Source: an uncultured Flavobacteriales bacterium (lineage in GTDB: Bacteria; Bacteroidota; Bacteroidia; Flavobacteriales_G; Salibacteraceae). From it: a DNA stretch of 64,000 bases. Below are positions 29,089-37,811 of the stretch, piece after piece. Where the stretch lies: the NCBI GenBank assembly GCA_905181855.1, contig CAJIZE010000012.1, positions 1-64,000 on the forward strand, given 5' to 3'. The translations under genes and the position numbers were made by a program. Within the stretch, counting starts at the first letter, position 1, and each line of letters opens with the position of its first letter. The notes under the pieces were generated by a model. It was not told the origin of the DNA, searched no databases, and saw only the letters and a program-made list of their open reading frames with translations.

Positions 29089-29967
29089 ATGAAAACAGAA
29101 CAAGAATTAAAAGATATAGTTAGAACGAAATACGGAGAAATAGCTGAACAAAACGTGGAAGATAACGCTGCATCATGCTGTGGATCTGGCGGTTGCTCTA
29201 CTGAAGTATACAACATTATGACCGACGATTATTCGGAAATTAAAGGCTATCAAGGCGATGCTGATTTAAGTTTGGGTTGTGGTTTACCTACTCAGTTTGC
29301 TCAAATAAAGCCGGGTCATACAGTTATCGATTTAGGCTCAGGAGCAGGCAACGATTGCTTTGTAGCAAGGCACGAAACCGGTCCAACAGGCAAAGTAATT
29401 GGTATCGACTTTACCGCTGCTATGCTGAACAAAGCAAGAATTAATGCCGACAAACTTGGGTTCAACAATGTTGAGTTTAGAGAAGGCGATATTGAAGCCA
29501 TGCCAGTTGCGGACAATTTAGCAGATGTTGTTGTAAGTAACTGTGTTTTAAATTTAGTTCCAAATAAAAAGAATGTTGTTAAAGACATTTATCGTGTTTT
29601 AAAACCGGGCGGTCATTTTAGCATTTCAGATATTGTTTTGGTTGGTGAATTACCACTTGAATTAAAAAACGATGCAGAAATGTACGCTGGTTGTGTTTCT
29701 GGTGCGATTCAAAAAGACGCTTACCTTGGTTTTATTGCTGACGCAGGATTTGAAAACATTACTTTACCAAAGCAAAAAGACATTCTTATTCCAGATGATA
29801 TTCTGTCAAAATATTTTGATGCAGAAAAACTAGAGCAATTTAAATCTGGCTCAACAGGTATTTTTAGTGTTACTGTGTTTGCTCAAAAACCAGGTATTAA
29901 TTCGAGCAAACCAAAAGTTAACGTTGCTGATGTTGAAGCTTGTGTTCCAGGTGGTGGGTGTTGTTAA
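29089..29967 (+). CDS. arsM: Arsenite methyltransferase
   Basis: ArsM uses S-adenosylmethionine to convert As(III) to methylated, partly volatile arsenicals. The 292-residue protein has the SAM site VIDLGSGAGNDCFVAR and the three cysteines known to bind As(III) in this family: in LGCGLP, in SNCVLN and in AGCVSG. Additional Cys clusters lie at the N-terminus (SCCGSGGC) and C-terminus (VPGGGCC), as often seen in bacterial ArsM. No arsenite efflux pump or arsenate reductase is nearby, so detoxification here seems to rest on methylation. It is co-directional with arsR. Its stop overlaps the convergent YkgJ-like gene by four bases. Confidence 0.94.
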   Translation: MKTEQELKDIVRTKYGEIAEQNVEDNAASCCGSGGCSTEVYNIMTDDYSEIKGYQGDADLSLGCGLPTQFAQIKPGHTVIDLGSGAGNDCFVARHETGPTGKVIGIDFTAAMLNKARINADKLGFNNVEFREGDIEAMPVADNLADVVVSNCVLNLVPNKKNVVKDIYRVLKPGGHFSISDIVLVGELPLELKNDAEMYAGCVSGAIQKDAYLGFIADAGFENITLPKQKDILIPDDILSKYFDAEKLEQFKSGSTGIFSVTVFAQKPGINSSKPKVNVADVEACVPGGGCC

Positions 29968-30449
29968 GCATTACCCAACCTAGTAACAATATCAGCTACG
30001 GCAGGACAAATAGCGCAATTCTTTTTCGTTATTTCTAATTTTTGTTTCATGTTGCCATCATCGGTATGCGGGTATTCCCTACATGCCGTTGGTCGGTCTT
30101 CATAAACTGAACAGTAATTGTTTTCACCAAGCATTGGGCAAGGCATAGATTTAAAAACCCAATCTTCATCTTCATCTAATTTAAGATAAGTTTTTAAGAA
30201 AACACCAGAAGACATTTTTTTGGCTTTTGCTAACCGCTGAATATCAATAGGCAAAAGCAAAGGGCCAGTAGTCTTACAACAATTGGCACATTGAAGGCAG
30301 TCAATTTTTTCAAAAGCTTGGTTGTGCAGTTCTTTAAAAAGTTGGTCAACAACAGTTCCTTTTTGGCTCTTTAAACTTTTCAAGCCCTCCTCCATTTTGA
30401 TTTCAGAGGCTTTGAACTTATCAATCAAAGATTTATATGATTCTTTCAA
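29964..30449 (-). CDS. YkgJ-like zinc/iron-chelating cysteine-cluster protein
   Basis: The 161-residue protein carries the family's spaced cysteines: CLQCANCCKTTGPL, then CPMLGENNYCSVYEDRPTAC with REYPH, and a tail CAIC pair. The cluster is thought to hold zinc or an iron-sulfur centre; the role is unsettled. The start appears to be TTG at 30449, because no in-frame ATG lies upstream and the N-terminal helix continues to it. An internal ATG after 18 codons is the alternative. Confidence 0.85.
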   Translation of the reverse strand: MKESYKSLIDKFKASEIKMEEGLKSLKSQKGTVVDQLFKELHNQAFEKIDCLQCANCCKTTGPLLLPIDIQRLAKAKKMSSGVFLKTYLKLDEDEDWVFKSMPCPMLGENNYCSVYEDRPTACREYPHTDDGNMKQKLEITKKNCAICPAVADIVTRLGNA

Positions 30450-30514
30450 CTTTCCATGCTTTTCAATTTATAATTTGGGTTACTTTTGCAGCAAATTTAA
30501 AGCAATAAAATCCG

Positions 30515-31795
30515 ATGGCTGATATTGAATTAATTCTTCCTAAAATGGGTGAAAGTGTTGCAGAAGCAACCATCACTGCTTGGTTAAAAAATGTAGGCGA
30601 CACAATCGAATCTGAAGAAAGTGTGGTTGAAATAGCTACCGATAAAGTAGACTCTGAGGTCCCTTCATCGGAAGATGGAATTCTTTCAAAAATTTTGGTT
30701 GGCGAAGGTGAAATTGCTCAAGTGGGCCAAGCTATTGCTATTATTACTACCAAAGGCGGTGGCTCTGCTCCTGCTCCAGTAGCTAAGGAAACTGTGGCTG
30801 CTCCGGCTCCGATTGTTGAAACCGCTGCTTTGGTTGAGGCCGTTGCAATTTCAAAAGAAGATTTTAAAAATTCAAGCAACTTTTACTCTCCATTAGTTAA
30901 AACCATCGCAAGTAAAGAAGGTGTTTCGGTTAACGAACTTGAAGCCTTAAGCGGAACAGGTCAAAACGGAAGAGTTACCAAAAAAGATATTTTAGAATAT
31001 ATCGATCAAAAAGGTTCAGTGCAAATTACCGCTCAGGCAGTTGCACCAAAAGTACCGGTTGCTTCTGCTCCAAAATCATATTCAGGCGAAGTAGAAATTA
31101 TCCAGATGGACCGAATGCGTAAACTTATTGCGGACCACATGGTAAATTCGGTTGCTACCTCACCGCACGTTACTTCTTTTGTTGAAGCTGATGTAACCAA
31201 TATCGTAAATTGGAGAAATAAAGTTAAAAATGAATTTCAAAAAAGAGAAGGTCAAAAAATCACCTTTACTCCAATTTTTATTGAAGCAATCGTAAAGGCA
31301 ATAAAAGATTTTCCGCTGATTAATAGCATGATCGATGGAGATACCATTGTTCGTAAAAAATACATCAATATTGGAATGGCTGCAGCTTTACCATCAGGTA
31401 ATTTAATTGTTCCGGTAATTAAAAATGCAGATCAACTAAATTTAGTTGGCGTGACAAAAGCTGTAAACGACCTTGCTTTAAGAGCTCGTACCAATCAGCT
31501 TAAACCAGATGAAATTCAAGACGGAACCTATACTGTAACCAACGTTGGTACGTTTGGTAACGTGATGGGCACACCAATTATTAATCAGCCCCAAGTTGCT
31601 ATTTTGGCGATGGGTGCAATCGTTAAAAAGCCTGCGGTAGTTGAAACACCTGAAGGTGATGCAATTGCTATTCGTCATAAAATATTTTTATCTCACTCCT
31701 ACGACCACCGAGTAGTTGATGGTGCTTTAGGTGGAATGTTTGTTCGACGAGTTGCTGATTATTTGGAATCTTTTGACATAAACAGAGAGTTTTAG
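30515..31795 (+). CDS. 2-oxoacid dehydrogenase complex E2 (dihydrolipoamide acyltransferase)
   Basis: This is the acyltransferase core of a pyruvate-, 2-oxoglutarate- or branched-chain-type dehydrogenase complex. Residues 1-77 form a lipoyl domain with the lipoylated Lys44 in ATDKVDSEVPS. An Ala/Pro-rich linker follows. The E3/E1-binding domain lies around 125-165 (LVKTIASKEGVSVNELEALS ... TKKDILEYI). The catalytic domain ends with the active-site SHSYDHRVVDG. No E1 or E3 gene is adjacent, so the substrate cannot be fixed; branched-chain type is plausible for Bacteroidota. A TACTTTTG at 30481 is a likely -7 element. Confidence 0.92.
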   Translation: MADIELILPKMGESVAEATITAWLKNVGDTIESEESVVEIATDKVDSEVPSSEDGILSKILVGEGEIAQVGQAIAIITTKGGGSAPAPVAKETVAAPAPIVETAALVEAVAISKEDFKNSSNFYSPLVKTIASKEGVSVNELEALSGTGQNGRVTKKDILEYIDQKGSVQITAQAVAPKVPVASAPKSYSGEVEIIQMDRMRKLIADHMVNSVATSPHVTSFVEADVTNIVNWRNKVKNEFQKREGQKITFTPIFIEAIVKAIKDFPLINSMIDGDTIVRKKYINIGMAAALPSGNLIVPVIKNADQLNLVGVTKAVNDLALRARTNQLKPDEIQDGTYTVTNVGTFGNVMGTPIINQPQVAILAMGAIVKKPAVVETPEGDAIAIRHKIFLSHSYDHRVVDGALGGMFVRRVADYLESFDINREF

Positions 31796-31859
31796 AAAGC
31801 CTATTTTTTCTTTATTGCGTATTATTGAATTAAGTTACATGCAACTTTGCGCTCATTAA

Positions 31860-32264
31860 ATGAGGAAAATATACTTTCTAGTAATTTTTGTTTTCACTTC
31901 TACACTGCTATTTGCGCAAAACACTGAACAAAAATTAAAAAAAGATCTTTATAAAAAAGTCAATAAGCACATGTATAATGAGAGTTACTTCGACGCGCAA
32001 CAAAACTATCTCAAGATTCTAGAAATAGCTCCTAACAAAGACATGCGCCTGTTTGGAACTGGTCTGTCATACTTTTTCTCATCATTAAATAAAAACGAAA
32101 GTTTAACGTATTTTGAAATGGTCAAATCTGTTTCTAGAACAGACACACTTACTGAATTAGATTATTATTTAGGAAGAGGAAATCAATTGACATCTAATTT
32201 TGAAGTGGCGGTTCAGCATTACGAAAACATTCCAAAGCAATCAAACCAGAAAACGGTTTTTTAA
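31860..32264 (+). CDS. Short exported TPR protein, possibly the truncated N-terminus of a larger envelope protein
   Basis: After a signal peptide (MRKIYFLVIFVFTSTLLFAQ) the 134-residue protein has two to three TPR-like helices (ESYFDAQQNYLKILEIAP, YYLGRGNQLTSNFEVAVQHY). The arrangement matches the N-terminal TPR region of PD40/OmpA-type envelope proteins, including residues 35-135 of the giant protein encoded at 44307-50717. Those relatives continue for hundreds of residues; this one stops. It may be a stand-alone form or the remnant of a longer gene. Confidence 0.65.
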   Translation: MRKIYFLVIFVFTSTLLFAQNTEQKLKKDLYKKVNKHMYNESYFDAQQNYLKILEIAPNKDMRLFGTGLSYFFSSLNKNESLTYFEMVKSVSRTDTLTELDYYLGRGNQLTSNFEVAVQHYENIPKQSNQKTVF

Positions 32265-32273
32265 TGTAATTCT

Positions 32274-32513
32274 ATGAAGCTAAATTACACCCGAAACCCA
32301 AATCCTATTGACCCACTTCATGGTATAACGCTTGCCATGATGATGGAACATCTTCATTCAAAATTTGGTTGGGAAGAACTTGGCGAACGAATTACTATTC
32401 GCTGCTTCACACATGATCCATCAATAAAATCGAGCTTAAAATTTTTACGAAGAACTCCTTGGGCTCGTAAAAAAGTAGAAGAGTTGTATTTGAGGAATCC
32501 TATCTCCAAATAA
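32274..32513 (+). CDS. VF530-family DNA-binding protein
   Basis: The 79-residue protein matches the VF530/DUF2132 family almost end to end: [53 protein letters not shown]. Members are small, basic and helical; a Vibrio member's structure led to the proposal that they bind DNA. It is complete, with a normal length, and starts nine bases after the upstream TPR protein stop. Confidence 0.92.
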   Translation: MKLNYTRNPNPIDPLHGITLAMMMEHLHSKFGWEELGERITIRCFTHDPSIKSSLKFLRRTPWARKKVEELYLRNPISK

Positions 32514-32519
32514 TACCTT

Positions 32520-32536
32520 GCAACATACAATGTTGC
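32520..32536. terminator. Weak hairpin between convergent genes
   Basis: GCAACAT and ATGTTGC form a perfect seven-base stem with a three-base loop, seven bases after the VF530 stop and 20 bases from the convergent subtilase stop. No U-tract follows on either strand, so a terminator role is only possible. Confidence 0.3.
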
Positions 32537-32555
32537 GACATACTAAAACCCTCAG

Positions 32556-34724
32556 CTACTCCTTAACCAGCTTTTTAGTAACCAACCCATTTGACGTTTC
32601 AATTTTAATCAAATAAATACCGTTTGATAAAAACGAAATATTGATTTGATTATCTGTTGTAGATATAACTTTGCGTCCATCAATAGAGTATATATTTTTG
32701 GTTGCATCTAAAATGCATTGCGTTCCGTCAACAAACAAAACATTGCTACTAGGGTTAGGATAAACAACCAATTGATCTTCAATGGGCAACTCAATTCCAA
32801 CCAATCTTACAGCTTCATTAATTGCCCTGGTTGCTGTTACTTTTCCCCATCCCCACCGAGTAGAGCCAGTAACTGGTAACACCCCAGTTTTATCATCTTG
32901 TCGGGCTGTATTTTTTAATATTTCCTTAATTTCTAATGGAGATAAATTAGGGTTAGCCTCAAGCAACAATGCAACAACACCTGTTACACATGGTGATGAC
33001 ATGGATGTTCCTGAAAAAGCTGCAAAATCATATGTTCTACCTTTGAAATTGTAACTCAATAGCCCGTTGTATGATCTGGTTGTAAAGGAGGATATTGATG
33101 AAACTACTCCAACTCCAGGTGCTGAAACTTCAGGCTTTATTCTTCCATCAAGGGTTGGCCCGTAGCTTGAAAAATGTGCGATACTTCCATTTAATATATT
33201 TCCTTGTGAAATTAAAAACTCAGAATTATGAGCAGCTATTGAAATAGCACTTTTTGTTGATGCAGGAGCGCCTAAGCTGTAAAATTCATCCCCCAATGTT
33301 GAACCTGCACCTGCTGACATGAATGGCTGCCCCCAATTACCGGCACCGTTGGTAAGGTGGGTAACGTTCCAATAATTAACCGTCCCTGCGCTTGCAGTTG
33401 ATCGTATTACTACTGCATTTGCAGAAGCTCTATTTTGAATGGAAAAAATCAAATGAGGTCTTTTGTTTAATGGGTTATTGGCTTCTGAAACAACATTAAT
33501 AATAAGCGAATCACTTCCATAATAAATAATGGTATCCGTATTACCTGCCATGTCTGAAGTACAGTAAAATTTTGTTCTAGCTAGTAAATTAGTCCCATTG
33601 TATACTTCAACAGCAGTGCAGAACGCTTCATTCTCCTCTCCCCACATTATTACATTTTGACCAAACATTGCCGGGTTTGAAGCAAAGTTGTCAAATCCTA
33701 CTCTTGAAAAAATAGTGTCTAGTGTAAACTCTTTTTGAATGTGAAAAGGCGTATCACCATTATTACCAGCTGATGTAACCACCACCACTCCATCATTTGC
33801 AAGGTTATCCATTGCTTGACTTAGCATTGAGGTTCCATCCATATTTCCTAAATGGTAAAGGCCCCAACTCATATTAATCACTAGCCGCTTGTTTTCTTGA
33901 GCTGCTTTTTCTTTCATCCAATTCATGGCATCTATTACTGCACCTTCATCTAATAAAATTTGAGTAAATAAAAAATTGGCCCCATAAGCAGGACCCGATA
34001 ATGCCAAATCATCCAATCTTCCACCAGCAATACCTGCTACATGACTGCCGTGGGTTGCATAGTTGTAGTATAAACAAGCTGAATCTGATTGAGCTGCTAG
34101 AAGTTCTGTTTCACCAACATGCTCTGCTCCATAACTAAAGCCATTTGGTTTGTTCCCACCCTGTTTAAACTGATCCCATGAAGCTATAATTCTTGTGTGC
34201 TGTTGCGCCGAATCATAAAACATGGGGTGTGTGTAATCAAAGCCCCAATCGGTAATTCCAATAATTACACCTTCACCGCTGTACTTTGTTTGATTAAACA
34301 CCAACCCTTCATGAACTGAGTCCGCTCTTAGGTCAACAATCGCCTTTTTAATTTGCGGTATAATTTTACTTGCCACTTCAAAAATATCTATCCCTTTAAT
34401 TGCTTCAATTAAATCAAGGTTATATATGGATACCTTCAATGTAACTATGTTAGCTGCCCTTGACCCAAAAATAACTTGTTTTGGTAATTCATTGCTATCA
34501 AAACCGTTATTAACGGTGGCTATTATAGATAAGTATAATTTATTGTTAATAAGCTGAACTGTATATTCTTCTAGCAAATTATTGTTCGATAGCTCTGCTT
34601 TTGTAGCTAAAGAAACTTCATTTTTTAGTTTATCAATAATGTACTTAGAGTTTGCGGAAGTTACTGGTTGAGCAAACAAGCCAGAAACAGAAAGCAATAA
34701 GAACAAGGTAAATAGATTTTTCAT
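32556..34724 (-). CDS. Subtilisin-like serine protease (S8) with T9SS sorting domain
   Basis: A signal peptide (MKNLFTLFLLLSVSGLFAQ) is followed by a prodomain and a subtilase domain with all catalytic motifs: Asp159 in GITDWGFDYTHP, His225 in ATHGSHVAG, oxyanion Asn in SAGNNGDT and Ser in FSGTSMSSPCVTG (near residue 570). A long insert lies between the Asn and Ser motifs, as in PA-domain-like subtilases. The final 75 residues start at VVYPNPSSNVLFV and end in LVTKKLVKE, a type A sorting signal for type IX export. The 722-residue protein is thus a secreted or surface protease, in contrast to the altered relative at 22-26 kb. Confidence 0.93.
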   Translation of the reverse strand: MKNLFTLFLLLSVSGLFAQPVTSANSKYIIDKLKNEVSLATKAELSNNNLLEEYTVQLINNKLYLSIIATVNNGFDSNELPKQVIFGSRAANIVTLKVSIYNLDLIEAIKGIDIFEVASKIIPQIKKAIVDLRADSVHEGLVFNQTKYSGEGVIIGITDWGFDYTHPMFYDSAQQHTRIIASWDQFKQGGNKPNGFSYGAEHVGETELLAAQSDSACLYYNYATHGSHVAGIAGGRLDDLALSGPAYGANFLFTQILLDEGAVIDAMNWMKEKAAQENKRLVINMSWGLYHLGNMDGTSMLSQAMDNLANDGVVVVTSAGNNGDTPFHIQKEFTLDTIFSRVGFDNFASNPAMFGQNVIMWGEENEAFCTAVEVYNGTNLLARTKFYCTSDMAGNTDTIIYYGSDSLIINVVSEANNPLNKRPHLIFSIQNRASANAVVIRSTASAGTVNYWNVTHLTNGAGNWGQPFMSAGAGSTLGDEFYSLGAPASTKSAISIAAHNSEFLISQGNILNGSIAHFSSYGPTLDGRIKPEVSAPGVGVVSSISSFTTRSYNGLLSYNFKGRTYDFAAFSGTSMSSPCVTGVVALLLEANPNLSPLEIKEILKNTARQDDKTGVLPVTGSTRWGWGKVTATRAINEAVRLVGIELPIEDQLVVYPNPSSNVLFVDGTQCILDATKNIYSIDGRKVISTTDNQINISFLSNGIYLIKIETSNGLVTKKLVKE

Positions 34725-34830
34725 TTTTGAGGACTTTTTACAAACTAAGGCATTAATTGTTAATTGATGTTCAATAGTTCATGGTGTACGATAAGTTTAA
34801 GAATTTAACGGATTAATTATAGTGAATCTA

Positions 34831-34861
34831 TTTGCTTTTTAAGCAATTAAAACTACATTTG
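34831..34861 (+). promoter_or_regulatory. rpsA promoter
   Basis: TTTG at 34831-34834 (TTG at 34832-34834) and TACATTTG at 34854-34861 are 19 bases apart, an excellent match to the Bacteroidota housekeeping promoter. Transcription would start near 34867, giving an untranslated leader of about 85 bases that could hold regulatory structure. Confidence 0.65.
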
Positions 34862-34950
34862 CAGCCCGAAAAATGAACCATTTGTGGTTGGTTCTTAGTT
34901 TAATAAGCTTTCATCGTACCACAATTAGATGAAATACAAATACATATTTA

Positions 34951-37128
34951 ATGTCAGAAGAATCAAAAAAACCTGAAGAAACTGTAGACAGCACTGCTGC
35001 AGAGGTTAAAGAAACAAAAGCGACTGAAACTCCAGAAGCTACTAAAAAAGCTAAACCAGCTGCTAAGAAAACAGAAAAAAAAGTAAAAGTTAAAAAAGCA
35101 CCAGTAGAAACTGTTGTTGCAGAAACTGAAGCTGAAGAAGCTCCTGCGGCTGAGGTTGTAGTTGAAGCGCCAAAAACTGAAGAAGTTGTTGCTAAGGCAA
35201 AGCCAAAAAAAGCAAGAACCAAAAAAGTTGAAATGGTTAATCCAGAAACTGATGAAGTTGCTGCTGAAGAATCAACTGAGATACCAGTTTTTAATGAGCC
35301 AGAAGGTCAAAATCCTGAAGAATTTACAACAAAAAATGTAAATCCTCTTGAAGATTTTGATTGGAGTTTACTTGGAAAAAAAGAAGCTTTATATGCCCCA
35401 GAAGAGCAAACTAAGCTTGAAAACTTTTACAACGAAACATTAACTTCTATTTCTGACCACACGGTTATTGATGGAACTGTTGTTTCTGCAACAAAGAAAG
35501 AAGTTGTAATTAACATAGGTTATAAATCAGAAGGTGTTATTCCTTCATCAGAATTCAGATACAATCCAGATTTAGCTGCAGGCGACTCAGTTGAAATTTA
35601 TGTTGAAAGTACTGAGGATAGAACAGGCCAATTAATTTTATCACACAGAAAAGCGCGTACTTTAAGAGCTTGGGATAGAGTTAATGACGCTCTTGAAAAC
35701 AACGAAATTGTTAAAGGTTTTGTTAAATGTAGAACTAAAGGTGGTTTAATTGTAGATGTTTTTGGTATTGAAGCATTCTTACCAGGTTCTCAAATTGATG
35801 TTAAACCAATTAGAGATTACGATCAATATGTTGGTAAAAACATGGAATTCAAAGTTGTTAAGATTAACAAAGAATTCCGTAACGTAGTTGTATCACATAA
35901 AGCATTAATTGAAGCTGAGCTTGAAGAGCAAAAAGTTGAAATTATGCAAAAACTTGAAAAAGGTCAAGTTCTTGAAGGTGTTGTTAAAAACATTACTTCA
36001 TACGGTGTATTTATTGATCTTGGTGGTGTTGATGGACTTATCCATATTACTGACCTTTCATGGGGACGTATTAATCACCCAGAAGAAATAGTTGAGCTTG
36101 ATCAAAAAGTAAATGTTGTTATTCTTGATTTTGACGATCAGAAAAAACGAATTGCTTTAGGTATGAAACAACTTAACGAGCATCCTTGGGATAGTTTAAA
36201 TACTGAACTTAAAGTTGGCGATACCATTAAAGGTAAAGTTGTGGTTCTTGCTGATTATGGTGCGTTTGTAGAAATAGCTCCAGGTGTTGAAGGTTTAGTT
36301 CACGTTAGTGAAATGAGCTGGTCACAACATTTAAGAACAGCATCTGACTTCTATAAAGTTGGTGACGAAGTTGAATCAGTAGTAATGACTTTAGATCGTG
36401 AAGAACGTAAAATGTCATTAAGCCCACGTAAATTGAGTACTGATCCTTGGGAAGATATCGAGGCTAAATACCCTGTTGAATCTAAACATAAAGGTAAAAT
36501 CACAAACATCTCTAACTTCGGTGTATTCGTTGAATTAGAAGAGGGTATTGATGGTTTAGTTCACATTTCTGATTTATCATGGTCTAAGAAAATAAGCCAT
36601 CCATCTGAGTTTGTTAAAGCAGGCGAAAAACTAGAGGCTGTTGTTTTAGAAATTGATAAAGACAACCGTAGACTTAGCTTAGGTCACAAACAATTAGAAG
36701 AAAACCCTTGGGAAGTATTCGAAACTGTTTTTACCGAAGGATCTGTTCACGAAGGAACAATTTTATCAATGGCTGAAAAAGGCGCATTAGTTGGATTACC
36801 TTACGGTATTGAGGGTTTTGCTCCAGGTCGTCATCTTGTGAAAGAAGATGGAACTAAAGCAAAAGTTGAAGAGAAATTAAACTTTATGATTCTTGAGTTC
36901 AACAAAGGAGCTAAGAAAATTATCGTATCTCATTCTAGAATTCATGAAGATGAAAAACGTTTTACTGACGACAAAGAAGTTAAAGTTCGTAAAACTCGTG
37001 AAAAAACATCCAGTAAAATGGTTAAAAACATCAACAGTAATCTTGAAAAAACCACTCTTGGTGATTTAGGCGCTCTTAGCTTATTGAAAAAAGATATGGA
37101 AAAGAAAGAAAAAGAAGGAAAGAAATAA
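34951..37128 (+). CDS. rpsA: 30S ribosomal protein S1
   Basis: S1 binds mRNA and helps it reach the 30S decoding site. The 725-residue protein carries six S1/OB repeats (starting near residue 165, with clear copies such as GVFIDLGGVDGLIHITDLSW, GAFVEIAPGVEGLVHVSEMS and GVFVELEEGIDGLVHISDLS). Ahead of them is an about 110-residue low-complexity tail rich in Glu, Ala, Lys and Val (KKAKPAAKKTEKKVKVKK). Such N-terminal extensions occur in Bacteroidota S1 but not in Escherichia coli S1, which is 557 residues. A promoter and a strong terminator bracket the gene, so it is monocistronic. Confidence 0.95.
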   Translation: MSEESKKPEETVDSTAAEVKETKATETPEATKKAKPAAKKTEKKVKVKKAPVETVVAETEAEEAPAAEVVVEAPKTEEVVAKAKPKKARTKKVEMVNPETDEVAAEESTEIPVFNEPEGQNPEEFTTKNVNPLEDFDWSLLGKKEALYAPEEQTKLENFYNETLTSISDHTVIDGTVVSATKKEVVINIGYKSEGVIPSSEFRYNPDLAAGDSVEIYVESTEDRTGQLILSHRKARTLRAWDRVNDALENNEIVKGFVKCRTKGGLIVDVFGIEAFLPGSQIDVKPIRDYDQYVGKNMEFKVVKINKEFRNVVVSHKALIEAELEEQKVEIMQKLEKGQVLEGVVKNITSYGVFIDLGGVDGLIHITDLSWGRINHPEEIVELDQKVNVVILDFDDQKKRIALGMKQLNEHPWDSLNTELKVGDTIKGKVVVLADYGAFVEIAPGVEGLVHVSEMSWSQHLRTASDFYKVGDEVESVVMTLDREERKMSLSPRKLSTDPWEDIEAKYPVESKHKGKITNISNFGVFVELEEGIDGLVHISDLSWSKKISHPSEFVKAGEKLEAVVLEIDKDNRRLSLGHKQLEENPWEVFETVFTEGSVHEGTILSMAEKGALVGLPYGIEGFAPGRHLVKEDGTKAKVEEKLNFMILEFNKGAKKIIVSHSRIHEDEKRFTDDKEVKVRKTREKTSSKMVKNINSNLEKTTLGDLGALSLLKKDMEKKEKEGKK

Positions 37129-37154
37129 TTTCCTAATTAACTGATATTTAAAGG

Positions 37155-37184
37155 CCTGTTGCTTAATTGCAACAGGTTTTTTTT
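37155..37184 (+). terminator. Rho-independent terminator of rpsA
   Basis: CCTGTTGC (37155-37162) and GCAACAGG (37169-37176) form an eight-base stem with a six-base loop, followed by eight T residues. It lies 26 bases after the rpsA stop. Confidence 0.9.
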
Positions 37185-37243
37185 GCTCTAACATTTTACT
37201 TCTAAATTAAATAAGTGCAATGTGTTTAACCAAGCTGTTGTTC

Positions 37244-37251
37244 TATATTTG
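37244..37251 (+). promoter_or_regulatory. -7 element for the pyr unit, suggesting a leaderless message
   Basis: TATATTTG fits the Bacteroidota -7 consensus and ends nine bases before the pyrR ATG. Transcription would then start within a few bases of the start codon. No clear TTTG is found at the expected -33 position (the sequence there is TGTGTTTAA), so the promoter may be weak or activator-dependent. There is no room for a PyrR-type attenuator leader upstream of pyrR. Confidence 0.45.
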
Positions 37252-37259
37252 CACGCAGC

Positions 37260-37811
37260 ATGAAACCTAGGGTATTGTTAAATAGCAAGCAGATTGAACT
37301 AACCATTAATCGCCTTTGTTTTGAGCTTATCGAAAACCACTCTGATTTTTCTAGCTCCGTAATTTTAGGTATTCAGCCTAGAGGAATAAATGTATCGAGG
37401 CGCATTATTGAAACCCTTAAAAAACTTAAAGGCATTGATAATGTTCAGTACGGCGAACTCGATATTACCTTTTACAGAGATGATTTCAGAAGAAGAGATA
37501 TCCCGCTTGAGGCTACCTCAACCAAAATCGATTTTTTAATTGAAGACAAGAATGTAATTCTTGTTGACGATGTTTTATATACAGGTCGTACCACTAGGGC
37601 TGCTCTCGATGCACTGTTGGATTTTGGTCGACCAAATTCAGTGGAGTTTTTAGTTTTGATAGATCGACGTTTTAGCAGAGACTTGCCTATACAGGCCAAT
37701 TACGTTGGTAAAACAATTGATTCAATTGATTCAGAAAAAGTGATTGTGAATTGGAAAGAACTTCACAATAAAGATCAAGTACTTTTAAATAACGTTGATA
37801 AAAAAGCATGA
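37260..37811 (+). CDS. pyrR: PyrR-type uracil phosphoribosyltransferase/pyrimidine regulator
   Basis: The 183-residue protein is a type I phosphoribosyltransferase with the PRPP loop VILVDDVLYTGRTTRAALDA and the PyrR-typical GIQPRGINVSRRI and YGELDITFYRDDF. In Bacillus it binds pyr mRNA and attenuates transcription; it also makes UMP from uracil and PRPP. In Bacteroidota a regulatory role is less clear. The stop overlaps the pyrB start (ATGA), implying coupled translation with aspartate carbamoyltransferase. Confidence 0.93.
   Translation: MKPRVLLNSKQIELTINRLCFELIENHSDFSSSVILGIQPRGINVSRRIIETLKKLKGIDNVQYGELDITFYRDDFRRRDIPLEATSTKIDFLIEDKNVILVDDVLYTGRTTRAALDALLDFGRPNSVEFLVLIDRRFSRDLPIQANYVGKTIDSIDSEKVIVNWKELHNKDQVLLNNVDKKA

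Noticed and set aside
34911-35222. A 103-codon Ala/Ser/Val-rich frame on the minus strand
   Set aside because: It mirrors the low-complexity Glu/Lys/Ala tail of rpsA; repetitive codons on one strand give long open frames on the other.
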